This document shows positions 26,081-35,015 of a stretch of DNA of 64,000 bases, piece after piece. The DNA comes from Archangium violaceum (GTDB taxonomy: Bacteria; Myxococcota; Myxococcia; Myxococcales; Myxococcaceae). The DNA is taken from the NCBI RefSeq assembly GCF_016859125.1, contig NZ_CP069338.1:1922001-1986000 (forward strand), in the 5' to 3' direction. The notes under the pieces were generated by a model. It worked only from the letters and a program-made list of their open reading frames with translations, made no database searches and was not told where the DNA came from. A program made the position numbers and the translations under genes. Within the stretch, counting starts at the first letter, position 1. Every line of letters starts with the position of its first letter.

Positions 26081-26119
26081 CGCCTGCTGGGGTGGCCCCT
26101 GCGCTGCAGCCAGCCAGTC

Positions 26120-26257
26120 ACAGGTGAAGACATCCAACGCGAACGTCCTGCGCAGCAGCTTCGCCTGGTCCCCTCGTGGCATCCGCTCCTTCTTCGTCTC
26201 TTTCCTGACCGCTGCCTCAGGTGCCCCACTCACCCCCTCCTCTCCTGCTTGGGGGAG
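26120..26257 (-). mobile_element. Degraded copy of the IS91-like tail repeat
   Basis: Minus-strand segment AKLLRRTFALDVFTC matches the start of the zinc-finger tail in the 490-bp repeats, and the plus strand ends in TGCTTGGGGGAG, the fixed right end of the family. The zinc finger itself and the other end are lost. Confidence 0.55.
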
Positions 26258-26283
26258 ACGCGGCGGGAGGCTGGGGCCCGCGG

Positions 26284-26631
26284 ATGCTCTGGGTGATGTG
26301 GACCGCGGCACTCACGGGCGCCGGGCTCGCGCTGCTGGGCATCTCCGGGCCGAGGGGACTCCGCTCCCTGCTTTATGTCGTACTGGGAACGGTGTCGTTC
26401 CCGGCGATGCTGCGGCTGCCAGAGGTGATTGGCCCGGCGCGTGTCGGGTGGCTCGTCTTCAGTGCGGTCCTCTATGCCCTGGGAGCGGGGGTCTACGCGC
26501 GCAGATGGCCAGACCCCCGCCCCACGGTCTTTGGCTACCACGAGGTGTTCCACCTCATGGTCATCGACGCGGCCACCGTGCACGACACCGTCATCCTCGA
26601 CGTGCTGTGGGAGGCGGACCTTGAGGGCTGA
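26284..26631 (+). pseudogene. C-terminal fragment of a hemolysin III (TrhA/YqfA) family protein
   Basis: The 115 codons from ATG 26284 contain three or four helices and GAGVYARRWPDPRPTVFGYH followed by EVFHLMVIDAATVHDTVI. That is the family's conserved P-D-P...F-G-x-H-E-x-F-H motif near its C-terminus. The first helices, with the N-terminal His and Asp of the family, are missing; the truncation point lies about 25 bp from the end of the repeat fragment upstream. Confidence 0.65.
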
Positions 26632-26742
26632 AACCGACGCCGGGGCTCGCGCACATGCAGCCCATGCGTCCGGTGATGGCCAGTTGCGAGCGGCTGCCCC
26701 CGCACATTAGAGTCGAGACATGGCCCCCTACGCCTTCATCCG

Positions 26743-26762
26743 GCTGCGCTGAGTAGCGCAGC
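26743..26762. terminator. Perfect 8-bp hairpin
   Basis: GCTGCGCT and AGCGCAGC form a perfect 8-bp stem with a GAGT loop in the 288-bp gap before hflX. It could end transcription from the upstream fragment or be part of the hflX leader. Nothing else is visible in that gap. Confidence 0.4.
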
Positions 26763-26919
26763 GAGCCTCTGAGCCTCGCTGCCGCATTCGTGCCCGCTTT
26801 CCGTCTCGGAAGGTCCGGGTGCGGACGCGCATGCCCTGGGTCCCAAGCCAACAGCCCTACCGGGTCATGAGCCCTGCGCTCCGGACCTTCTCTCGATTCG
26901 TCGCAGAGGAGGCCATGCC

Positions 26920-28206
26920 ATGTCTCAGCGTTCCGACCGTTTCCGCGGTTCCAAGCAGTCCGTCTCCACCGCAGTCCTCATCGCCATCCAACTCCCTCAT
27001 CACACCGAGGCCGAAGTCGCGGCCTCGCTCTCCGAGCTCGAGAGGCTCGTCTCGAGCCTCGGCATCCGTGTTCTCGGCACCACCCTGCAGAAGCGGGCGA
27101 ACGCCACGTCGTTGGCGCTCCTTGGAGAAGGCAAGCTGCGGGAGCTCGCGGCCCTCACGCGCGGCCCATCGGCCGGCGCCCCACACCTCGTCGTCGTCGA
27201 CACCGAGCTGAGCCCGGGCCAGCTTCGCAACCTGGAGCTCGGCCTCGGCGTGGACGTGCTGGATCGCACGGCCGTCATCCGGCGGGTGTTCGAGCAGCGC
27301 GCCCAGACACGCGAGGCCCGGCTCGAGGTGGAGATCGCCCGCCTGCTGCATGAGGCACCGAGGATCCGCGATGACGAATCCCTCGGGGATCGCGAGGGCG
27401 GAGGTGGGCGCGGCGGCAGGGGGCACAGCAACATCGAGCTCGCCAAGCAGCGGAATCGGGAGCGTGTCGCGGCCCTGCGCCGGGAACTCGAGGGGTTGCG
27501 AGCGGAGCAGGAATCCAGACGGGCGCGGAGGAAGGACACGCCGCGCGTGGCGCTCGTGGGTTACACGAACGCGGGGAAGTCCTCCCTGATGCGGGCACTG
27601 ACCGGCAGCGAGGTCCTGGTGGAGGACAAGCTGTTCGCGACACTCGGCACCACGGTGCGTGCGCTTCAGCCGGAGACCACACCGCGCATCCTCGTCTCCG
27701 ATACGGTGGGGTTCATCAAGAACCTGCCGCATGGGCTCATCGCGTCGTTCCGGTCGACCCTCGACGAGGCGCACGACGCCAGCCTCCTCCTCTACGTCGT
27801 CGATGCCGCCGATCCGGAGATGCGCGGCCAGCTCGAGCTCACCCATCGTGTCATCGAGGAGATCGGCGCCTCGGCGATTCCGTCGCGCGTCCTCCTCAAC
27901 AAGGTGGACCGCCTGAACCTCGAGGAGCGCCAGCGGCTCGCCGTCGAGTTCCCCGAGGCCCTCCAGACGAGCGCCCATGACGCGGGGGACATGCAGCGGC
28001 TCCGGGAGACCCTCATTGCCTTCTTCGAGGCGGACTGGGGGAGCGAGCACTTCGAGGTGCCGTACTCCCGGAGCGGGCTGCTGGGATGGCTCCGGGCCAA
28101 CGCGCGAGTCGTCTCGGAGGAATACACCGAGCGGGGCGTGCGCCTGTCGGTGAGGGGACCGCCGTCCGTGCTGGCCCGGTTCAGACACGTGCTCGAGCGG
28201 GGATGA
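26920..28206 (+). CDS. hflX: Ribosome-splitting GTPase HflX
   Basis: A conserved GTPase that binds the 50S subunit and splits stalled or hibernating 70S ribosomes. The 428-residue protein has the HflX N-terminal domain (ALLGEGKLRELAAL, LVVVDTELSPGQLRNLE, DRTAVIRRVFEQRAQTREAR), then a Gly/Arg-rich linker and a helical hairpin. The G domain has G1 GYTNAGKS (214-221), G2 FATLGTT, G3 DTVGFI and G4 NKVD. A C-terminal S-P-R-x-L-like domain ends near 428. All catalytic parts are intact and the length is normal. It appears monocistronic and is the only clear housekeeping-type gene in this part. Confidence 0.95.
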   Translation: MSQRSDRFRGSKQSVSTAVLIAIQLPHHTEAEVAASLSELERLVSSLGIRVLGTTLQKRANATSLALLGEGKLRELAALTRGPSAGAPHLVVVDTELSPGQLRNLELGLGVDVLDRTAVIRRVFEQRAQTREARLEVEIARLLHEAPRIRDDESLGDREGGGGRGGRGHSNIELAKQRNRERVAALRRELEGLRAEQESRRARRKDTPRVALVGYTNAGKSSLMRALTGSEVLVEDKLFATLGTTVRALQPETTPRILVSDTVGFIKNLPHGLIASFRSTLDEAHDASLLLYVVDAADPEMRGQLELTHRVIEEIGASAIPSRVLLNKVDRLNLEERQRLAVEFPEALQTSAHDAGDMQRLRETLIAFFEADWGSEHFEVPYSRSGLLGWLRANARVVSEEYTERGVRLSVRGPPSVLARFRHVLERG

Positions 28207-28446
28207 GCCCACGCACGGGGACTACGGGGCTTCGACGACGACACTCCCCGTCTTGTCGTCGAAGCCGACACCGGTCAGGTCGGCATCCGGGAAAGGTGTC
28301 CGGGAAAGGTGTCAGACGATTTGTAGGAGACGAGGTGTCGGAACGAGTCCTTTGACACCTTCCCCGAGCCCGCCCTCGCGCTCCTACCCCGAGCCCCGGG
28401 AGAAGCTGACACCGTCTCAGGAGAGCCGTCGGCTTCCGCGCGGCGC

Positions 28447-29052
28447 TCAAACAATCGTGCAAACTTCCTCGAAAGACAGGCGCGGTCCCCGCGGGTAGAG
28501 CTTCGAACTGTCACCATACCCGATCGTGCAGATGAAGTTCGATTTGAGGTTCGTGCCCGCGAAGAAGACCTTGTCCACCTCCGCATTGTAAAAGCCTGAC
28601 ATGGGGCAGACATCCAAGCCAAGCGCGCGGGCCGCGAAAATCAAGTAGGCTCCCTGGAGGGAGCTGTTGCGAAAGGCCGTGTCGTAGCTGAACCTGGGAT
28701 CATTGACAAAGAAAGGTCTCGCATCATAGCTCGGAAAGAGCCGGGGCAGGTCTTCGTAGAACTTCTCATTGTAGGCAATGATTGCCGTCACGGGGGCCGA
28801 TTTCACCTGCTCGATGTTGGACCCCATCAAGGCTGGATAGAGCCTGGCCTTCTCCGATTCACTCCGCACGAACACGATCCTCGCCGGTGCGGAGTTCACC
28901 GACGTGGGTCCCCACTTCATCAGCTCGTAGAGTTCCCGCAGGGTCTGCTCCGAGACGGGCTTGTTCTGCCAGAAGTGATGGGTGCGGGCTTCGGTAAAGA
29001 GCTGCTGGATGGATTCCTTCGCAATGATCCTGGTCATCGGGGTCTCGTTCAT
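28447..29052 (-). CDS. Nitroreductase-family protein (RutE-like)
   Basis: An FMN-dependent NAD(P)H oxidoreductase of about 201 residues. The start of the domain is FTEARTHHFWQNKPVSEQTL, then YELMKWGPTSVNSAPARIVF, the FMN-binding segment, and later RALGLDVCPMSGFYNAEVDK. This pattern matches RutE/malonic-semialdehyde reductase-like nitroreductases. ATG 29052 is used; a second ATG lies at 29037. The gene is divergent from a LysR gene 79 bp away, which is its probable regulator. Confidence 0.85.
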   Translation of the reverse strand: MNETPMTRIIAKESIQQLFTEARTHHFWQNKPVSEQTLRELYELMKWGPTSVNSAPARIVFVRSESEKARLYPALMGSNIEQVKSAPVTAIIAYNEKFYEDLPRLFPSYDARPFFVNDPRFSYDTAFRNSSLQGAYLIFAARALGLDVCPMSGFYNAEVDKVFFAGTNLKSNFICTIGYGDSSKLYPRGPRLSFEEVCTIV

Positions 29053-29131
29053 TTGATACCCCCATTCTTGGCCCGACAGACCACATTGAGAAGAGCGAAG
29101 AATCCCAATATACTTTCCGGATAGGCGAAAG

Positions 29132-30040
29132 ATGAATCCGGACTTGAATGCAGCGATGATCTTCGTGAACGTGGTGAGGGCGGGGAGCTTCAGCAAGGCC
29201 GCTCGGAGCCTCGGTCTCTCCGTCTCCACCGTGAGTGACCGGGTGGTTGGCCTGGAAAAGGCCCTGGGGGTGAGCCTCCTGACCCGAACCACCCGGAAGT
29301 TGAAACTGACGGACGAGGGGGCCGCCTTCTTCAAGGAATCCGAAGCCGCGCTCCAGACCCTGCTGGGTGCCTTCGAAGGAGCCACGGCGGCCCGGCAGCA
29401 ACCCACCGGTACCTTGAGGATCACCGCGCCCGCGGATTTTCCGCCCTCGGAGATATCCGCTGCCGTCATCGAGTTTCGGGAGAAGCATCCTCAGGTCAAG
29501 GTGGAGACCCACATCAGCAATCGCTACGTAGACCTCATCACCGAGGGATTCGATATCGCCATCCGGGGAGGGCACCTGGAGGATTCCGGCCTGCGCTCCA
29601 AGCGCCTCGGGGTGGGAAACCTGGTCGTGGTGGCGAGCTCTCGCTATCTCCAGGGAGCCTCGGCCATTCAGCACCCACGAGACCTCACGGCGCATCCGTG
29701 CATCGGCTTTGTGAGCAAAGAGGGAAACAAGGGCAACATGCTGTGGCACCTTCGCTCGGCGAGCGGAGAGGCCGTCCGGTTGAAGCCTGATTTCGTGGTC
29801 TCGTCTACGTCCTTCACCTGGATCCTGAGCCTCGTGAGGCGCGGGGCGGGATTGGCCCTGGTGCCCCAATCGCTGCTGAAGGAAGACTTCGCCAGGAAGA
29901 GGCTCGTCCGGGTACTTCCGGATTGGGCCACGGAGTATGCGCCGGTGCACCTTGTCTACCCTCCTCAACGCTTTTCTTCGCCCAAGGTGAGGGAAATGAT
30001 CCCCATCCTGGAGAGGCACTTGCGCGAACTGTTTGCGTAG
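29132..30040 (+). CDS. LysR-family transcriptional regulator
   Basis: A 302-residue regulator. The winged HTH is AAMIFVNVVRAGSFSKAARS then LGLSVSTVSDRVVGLEKALG and LLTRTTRKLKLTDEGAAFF; the rest is the two-lobed effector domain (TLRITAPADFPPSEISAAVI, LVVVASSRYLQ, ...GAGLALVPQSLL). Divergent orientation to the nitroreductase gene suggests that it controls that gene and itself from the 79-bp gap. The C-terminal lobe is complete. Confidence 0.9.
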   Translation: MNPDLNAAMIFVNVVRAGSFSKAARSLGLSVSTVSDRVVGLEKALGVSLLTRTTRKLKLTDEGAAFFKESEAALQTLLGAFEGATAARQQPTGTLRITAPADFPPSEISAAVIEFREKHPQVKVETHISNRYVDLITEGFDIAIRGGHLEDSGLRSKRLGVGNLVVVASSRYLQGASAIQHPRDLTAHPCIGFVSKEGNKGNMLWHLRSASGEAVRLKPDFVVSSTSFTWILSLVRRGAGLALVPQSLLKEDFARKRLVRVLPDWATEYAPVHLVYPPQRFSSPKVREMIPILERHLRELFA

Positions 30041-30049
30041 AGCCGCTCG

Positions 30050-30504
30050 AGCATAGGCGGCATGGGAGCCCTGTTGCGGGCGAGGGCCGGGGTAGGTGGT
30101 CGTCCAGGAGGGCCGCGCGACACGCATTGGACGGTGCAGCTCCAGGCACACCCCTCCCCTGCGCGGGCGACCGCTCGCCTTGGGCTCCGCCAGAGAGTGC
30201 ATCCCTCAGCCGTGCGTCACTCCCACAGCGCCTGCTGCTCTGGCCCCCTGGCAGGTGCCTGGGGTGAGGGCAACTCGGGCTGGTGCGGGTGGCGAAGAAT
30301 GCGCCGGATGACGCTGCCCTGGCTGAGGTACGCCAGCACCCGCCGCCTTCCTCCGCACCTCGGGCAGGAGAAGACGTCGATGTCGAACGTCTTCCTCAGC
30401 AGTTCCGCGAAAGTCCACTCGCGGCGTCCTCTCCTTCCGCGGCTCCTTCCTGGCCGCTGCCTCGCTCGCCACGCTCGCCTCCCCCGCTCCTGCGGCTTGG
30501 GGAG
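30050..30504 (-). mobile_element. IS91-like tail repeat, older copy (455 bp)
   Basis: Both ends of the repeat family are present: AGCATA at 30050 and GCTTGGGGAGC at 30495-30504 or so. The minus strand encodes the best-preserved tail: EWTFAELLRKTFDIDVFSCP, RCGGRRRVLAYLSQGSVIRR, ILRHPHQPELPSPQAPARG and a stop at 30217. The C-P-R-C pair with the following G-G-R-R-R-V-L-A is the zinc-ribbon C-terminus of IS91-family (Y2) transposases; the catalytic part is absent. The repeat ends exactly where the stop codon of the adjacent hydrolase gene begins. Confidence 0.7.
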
Positions 30505-31437
30505 CTAGGAACCGTGAACCTGCCCCGAGCTTCGCGCCAACAGCCCGGCGAGGAACATCCCGATGTCCTCCAGTGCCTCGGCGGCCGCATGTAGCATCGC
30601 GAAACTCGAGGGAAAAACGTGAGTCATTCCCTCCCAGACGTGGACCTCGCAGCTCCGTCCGGCTTGTTCGGCCTTTCGCGCGAACCGCAGCGAATCATCC
30701 AGCAACACCTCGGCGTCGCCCACATGGATGCGCACCGGTGGCATCCTCGAGAAATCGCCATCCAGCGTGGCCAGCCGCGGATCCTCGACACGATGTCCGC
30801 CGAGATAGGTCGCCGCGGCTTCAGCGAGCGTCGCTCTGGACAAAAGGGGGTCTTCATCCGCGCGAGAGGCCATGGATTCTCCGGAGACGGACAGGTCGAT
30901 CCACGGCGACATCGCGACGACGCCGAGGATCCGATCGGATTTCGCCGTGCCGCCCGTCAGGAACGAGAGCGCGAGACCGGCGCCGGCGGAATCACCGCAG
31001 AGCGCGATACGCTCGTAGCCATGGGCCAACAGGCCTTCATGAAGCGCGCGGATATCGTTCGTCGCGGCGGGAAACGGCCGTTCCGGAGCAAGCGCATAGT
31101 CCGCGACGAATGCCGCGGCGCCCGCCCGCTCGGCGATGTGCCCGACGAAGTTCCGGTAGGCCGCCGCCGAACCGATCACATAGCCGCCGCCGTGCAGGTA
31201 CAGAACGACAGCCTTGTCGTCCGCATGCTTGGGACGGCACCACCAGCCGGGTACGCCGCCTACCTCTCCCTGCTCGAAGCGGACCGTCTCGGGTGGGGGC
31301 GTGCGGGCGATGATCTCGTCGAACGCGGCGCGACTCGCGGGCTCGAACTTGAGCTTCGGCGCCCCGGCGAACATGGCGCGCATCGCCTGCAGGGCCCCCG
31401 CGTCCGATGAACTGATTTCGTGCTTGATGACAGACAT
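30505..31437 (-). CDS. Alpha/beta hydrolase, hormone-sensitive-lipase type
   Basis: An esterase of about 310 residues. It has the oxyanion-hole motif YLHGGGYVIGS, the nucleophile elbow CGDSAGAGLAL, the acidic-residue region RIHVGDAEVLLDDSL and the catalytic His in WEGMTHVFPS. This makes it a family IV (HSL) carboxylesterase or lipase. ATG 31437 follows a GGAG site; in-frame ATGs at 31449 and 31467 are less likely. It is the last gene of a minus-strand series whose codon usage looks less GC-biased than the resident genes. Confidence 0.88.
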   Translation of the reverse strand: MSVIKHEISSSDAGALQAMRAMFAGAPKLKFEPASRAAFDEIIARTPPPETVRFEQGEVGGVPGWWCRPKHADDKAVVLYLHGGGYVIGSAAAYRNFVGHIAERAGAAAFVADYALAPERPFPAATNDIRALHEGLLAHGYERIALCGDSAGAGLALSFLTGGTAKSDRILGVVAMSPWIDLSVSGESMASRADEDPLLSRATLAEAAATYLGGHRVEDPRLATLDGDFSRMPPVRIHVGDAEVLLDDSLRFARKAEQAGRSCEVHVWEGMTHVFPSSFAMLHAAAEALEDIGMFLAGLLARSSGQVHGS

Positions 31438-31535
31438 GTGGGTCTCCATTCCTGCTATTTCAGCCACCCTGGCGGCGAGCTCCCGTGGTCACTCGCATGG
31501 AGGGACCACGGGTCTGATGGCTCGCCGAGTGGCTT

Positions 31536-32204
31536 TCACCATGTGATCAACGGGGAACGATGCACCCAGGTGTCGTCGCGCACCTGGTCCAAGGCAAACC
31601 TCGCGACGTCTGCTCGCGAGATGGCTCCGCCCTGGAAGCTGGAGAGATCCGTGAGCGCGCGGATCGTGTCGCGGCCGGGCTTGTTGGTCAGGACGGAGGG
31701 GCGAACGAGAACCCAGTCGAGCCCGCTGTCCCTGACGATAGCCTCCTGCCGATTCTTGTCGGCGTATACCTTGCGCAAGAGGAGCGGAAAAATCAGGTTG
31801 TCGAAAAGAAAGCCGCCGTGCCCAGCACTGTCACCGGCGCCCATCCCCGTGATGCAGACCAGACGTGAGACCTGCTCGATCTTCATCGCTCTCACGAGCG
31901 CCCGCGTCGCGGTCGAGAGAAGCGTCACCTCGCGGAACGGGCTGGCCGGTGTGCCGAGTACACTGACGACGGCGTCCCGGCCCTTGAGCGCCTGGCGCAA
32001 GGCCATCTCGTCGCGGGCGTCTCCGACGATGAGCGTCGCCCCCTTGAGCTCACTCGCCTTCTCGGCTGAGCGCACGAGCGCGGTAACGTCGTACCCTCGC
32101 GCCACCGCCTGGCTGACGATCAGGCGGCCGGTGCCGCCGGTCGCTCCAAGGACCAGTATCTTCGGTTGGGGTGTCCGGATGTTGTCGGTTACGGAATCTC
32201 GCAT
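31536..32204 (-). CDS. NAD(P)-binding NmrA/atypical SDR protein
   Basis: A 222-residue Rossmann protein with ILVLGATGGTGRLIVSQAVA (nucleotide loop) followed by VTALVRSAEKAS, DAVVSVLGTP and the LVCITGMGAG strand. It lacks a Y-x-x-x-K dyad in the usual place, as in NmrA-like and flavin-reductase-like atypical members, so it may sense NADP or reduce a small substrate. It lies between the hydrolase and DUF1857 genes on the same strand, with gaps of 98 and 67 bp. Confidence 0.82.
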   Translation of the reverse strand: MRDSVTDNIRTPQPKILVLGATGGTGRLIVSQAVARGYDVTALVRSAEKASELKGATLIVGDARDEMALRQALKGRDAVVSVLGTPASPFREVTLLSTATRALVRAMKIEQVSRLVCITGMGAGDSAGHGGFLFDNLIFPLLLRKVYADKNRQEAIVRDSGLDWVLVRPSVLTNKPGRDTIRALTDLSSFQGGAISRADVARFALDQVRDDTWVHRSPLITW

Positions 32205-32271
32205 GGTCGCTACCTCGGAAAGCGGGACGCCTCCTCGGAGGCAGTCCCGTCGTTCATGTCCCTGGTGATGA

Positions 32272-32745
32272 TCAGAGCCGGCCCTCGGCGAGCAGTCCGC
32301 GGGTCCGTTTCAGCGTGGACAGCAAGGCGCTCTTGTAGCCCTTGTCGCCGTTCATCCATTCTTGTTCGGCCTGCTCTTCGGGGCCGTTCGGCTTCTTGCC
32401 GCGCAGGCCGAGATAGCAGTAGAACCGAAGTTGAAGCGCGCCGGCTTCGTCCTCGAACAGCTCGTTGATGATCGCGCCTTCGCGCGGACCGGTGACCTGG
32501 AAGAAGGTCACCTTGCTCTCCGGCTCGAAGGTGATGATTTCGCGCAAATCATCGCCTGCGATCGTGGCTTCACGCACGATGTGCGTCACGCGCTCTTCCA
32601 CGACCTCGCAACGGGTGCAGACGTTGGGCGGGAGAAACAGGCGGGCGTCGCGGGCCTTGAGGACCAGGCCTTTCCATGCCTGCGCGCGGGTCAGCGGGGT
32701 CTCGCCCTCCGGATTCACCGGAACCGTGGCGGTTGAATAGATCAT
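32272..32745 (-). CDS. DUF1857 (AtaL-like) SRPBCC protein
   Basis: A 157-residue START-like fold protein. Features are LTRAQAWKGLVLKARDARLF in the first third, a CEVVEERVTHIVREATIAGD stretch, then IITFEPESKVTFFQ and the strand RFYCYLGL. The pattern fits DUF1857/AtaL-like proteins, common in fungi and some proteobacteria and thought to bind polyketide-like or hydrophobic ligands. AAGGAA lies 8 bp before ATG 32745. Its presence among NmrA and LysR genes points to a transferred redox module. Confidence 0.75.
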   Translation of the reverse strand: MIYSTATVPVNPEGETPLTRAQAWKGLVLKARDARLFLPPNVCTRCEVVEERVTHIVREATIAGDDLREIITFEPESKVTFFQVTGPREGAIINELFEDEAGALQLRFYCYLGLRGKKPNGPEEQAEQEWMNGDKGYKSALLSTLKRTRGLLAEGRL

Positions 32746-32787
32746 GATGGAATTCCTTGTTGTTGGGGTTGCGTATTGCCCGTGCCG

Positions 32788-33657
32788 TCAGGCCGAGGCC
32801 GCGATCCTGGAGGCGAAGTCGCGATAGGAGCGCAGGGGACGGCCCAGGAGCGCGGTCAGGCGCTCGACGTCGCCGGCCTCGGGGATCATTCCCTCGGTGA
32901 GAAAGCGTTCGCTCATCAGTCGCATGTCGAAGGCCATCCAGCTCGGCATGAACTTGCGGAGGTTCTGCTCGAACCCGCCGGTGTCATCGCCTCCATAGGC
33001 GATCGTGCGACCCAGCACATCCGACCAGATGGCGGCCGCATCCGCGCCGGTCAGCGTATCGGGACCGACGACATTGATCCGCTCGAGCGGGAGCGGCCTG
33101 GTGGCCCGCTCGCGGCGGATGAGCTCGATGGCCGCGATCTCGCCGATGTCGTGTGCATCGACCATGGCGAGGCCCTTGCCTCCGATCGGCATCGGGTAGA
33201 CACCGTATCCGAGCACGACGTCCTTGATCGTGAGATCGTTGTTCATGAAGTAGGCCGGGCGCAGGATGGTGGCGTTGAAGCCCATCTGCTCGATCATCCG
33301 CTCGACGCCGAACTTGCCCGCGAAGTGCGGCACGTTCACGTAGAGGTCGCTGTGGAGCACCGACAGGTAGACGATCCGCTCGACGCCCGCCTTGCGGGCC
33401 AGGTTGAGCGCGATCAGCGCCTGCGTGAATTCATCGGGCACGACCGCGTTGAGCAGGAACAGGGTGGAAACACCCGCGAACGCGCCGCGGAGCGAGTCGA
33501 CGTCGAGCAGGTCGCCCTGCACGACGGTGACGCCCGCCGGGAAGTGGGCCTTCGCGGTATCGCGGACGAGCGCGCGCACATCGGCGCCACGCTTCACGAG
33601 TTGATCGACAACCTGGCGGCCGACTGTGCCGGTTGCGCCGGTAACGAGGATGGTCAT
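32788..33657 (-). CDS. NmrA-family NAD(P)-binding protein
   Basis: A 289-residue atypical SDR: MTILVTGATGTVGRQVVDQL at the start, the ALVRDTAKAHFP strand, VSTLFLLNAVVPDEFTQALI and ILRPAYFMNNDL. It resembles quinone oxidoreductase 2/NmrA-like proteins that bind NADPH and either reduce quinones or sense redox. Start ATG 33657, after GGAG. It is the first gene of the minus-strand unit, divergent from a LysR gene 121 bp away that probably regulates it. Confidence 0.83.
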   Translation of the reverse strand: MTILVTGATGTVGRQVVDQLVKRGADVRALVRDTAKAHFPAGVTVVQGDLLDVDSLRGAFAGVSTLFLLNAVVPDEFTQALIALNLARKAGVERIVYLSVLHSDLYVNVPHFAGKFGVERMIEQMGFNATILRPAYFMNNDLTIKDVVLGYGVYPMPIGGKGLAMVDAHDIGEIAAIELIRRERATRPLPLERINVVGPDTLTGADAAAIWSDVLGRTIAYGGDDTGGFEQNLRKFMPSWMAFDMRLMSERFLTEGMIPEAGDVERLTALLGRPLRSYRDFASRIAASA

Positions 33658-33778
33658 GGGGATCACTCCGGGTTCGAGTCAGAAGACCCCCTATAAATGA
33701 GCGATCCACCTCTGGACCGACAGATGTTATCCTTGGACGGGCCGTCTCACTGGTGGAACGGTCTCCCTGGTGGAACGA

Positions 33779-34672
33779 ATGGATCTGCTCGCCCTCGCTG
33801 ATTTCAATCTCGTCGCCCGGCACGGAGGGTTCGGACGCGCCGCACGCGCCGCTGGGCGCCCGAAGGCGACCCTGTCCCGCCGGGTCGCGGAACTGGAGGC
33901 CAGCCTCGGCCTGCGCCTGTTCGAGCGCGGGGCGCGCGCACTGAAGCTCACCGAGGAAGGACGGGCGCTCTTCGAGCGAGCGGGGGCATTGCTGACCGAG
34001 CTCGACGAGACCGCGGCGGCGATCGCTTCGGGTGGGGAAAGGCCGCGAGGCAAGTTGCGGATCAGCGCGCCCCTGCTCTTTTCACAGACCGCGATGGGTA
34101 GGCTCGCGGCCGGCTTCGCGCTGAAATATCCGGAGGTCCGGCTCGAAATCACGACGGAAGATCGGACCGTCGACATTGTCGAGGAAGGTTATGACCTGGT
34201 CATCCGGGTCAATCCGGATCCGGATGAAAGCCTTGTCGGACGAATCTTTCTGCGCGATCGGCTGGTAGTCGTCGCGAGCCCGGGCCTCGCTCGACCGGCG
34301 GGCAATGTCGCTGTTCCGGCTGTAGTGCGGGGGGCGGGCGACCGGAGTGCGGCCTGGGATGTCAGGGTGCCCACTGGAAGATCACGCATCGCGATAGAGC
34401 CAGTCCTTCGCCTGTCATCGCTCATCATGGTCCGCGATGCTGTCCGAGCGGGCGTCGGCGCCGGACGCCTCCCCGTGTCACTCGTCAGTCACGATCTGGC
34501 TGCCGGCACGCTGGTGCATTGGGGTGATGTAGACGGGCCAGACATCGCCCTGTGGACGCTCTATCCCTCGCGGCGGCTGCTGAGCGCTCGTGTCTCCGCC
34601 TTCCTCGACTATTTGAAGGAAGCTTTTCCCATGGGAACGTCTGACGAGCTGGCGGCCTATATCGGGGCGTAA
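33779..34672 (+). CDS. LysR-family transcriptional regulator
   Basis: A 297-residue LysR protein: ALADFNLVARHGGFGRAARA then AGRPKATLSRRVAELEASLG as HTH, RLFERGARALKLTEEG as wing, and an effector domain starting at GKLRISAPLLFSQTAMGRLA. ATG 33779 is used; a GTG three codons earlier is in frame. Divergent placement suggests control of the NmrA-DUF1857-NmrA-hydrolase unit. Confidence 0.88.
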   Translation: MDLLALADFNLVARHGGFGRAARAAGRPKATLSRRVAELEASLGLRLFERGARALKLTEEGRALFERAGALLTELDETAAAIASGGERPRGKLRISAPLLFSQTAMGRLAAGFALKYPEVRLEITTEDRTVDIVEEGYDLVIRVNPDPDESLVGRIFLRDRLVVVASPGLARPAGNVAVPAVVRGAGDRSAAWDVRVPTGRSRIAIEPVLRLSSLIMVRDAVRAGVGAGRLPVSLVSHDLAAGTLVHWGDVDGPDIALWTLYPSRRLLSARVSAFLDYLKEAFPMGTSDELAAYIGA

Positions 34673-34710
34673 GGACGGGTCTCGGCAAGCTGACGTACCT
34701 CATCAACCTG

Positions 34711-34839
<129 letters not shown>

Positions 34840-35015
34840 CTAGGAGTCCTGTCTTCCGCCGAGCTGTACACGCCATGACCTGACCCAACCGCAGCGCTGG
34901 TGGGCCTGTGGGGGTGACTTCAACGTTCCTCGTGTCGGTCGGCCCATGCCGGGGGGCGGCGGAAATCGACGCCGTGGGTGACACTCTGCGGGGACCGTGG
35001 GGTTTCAGGGAGCAA

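Noticed and set aside
26857-28212. 451-codon minus-strand frame across hflX
   Set aside because: Antisense shadow of a fully motif-supported GTPase gene.
28306-28361. Inverted repeat AAGGTGTCA/TGACACCTT near the nitroreductase gene
   Set aside because: The 38-base loop and position between two gene ends make a specific function unconvincing; it may be a weak terminator. A short minus-strand coding-like tail upstream of it is too brief to call.
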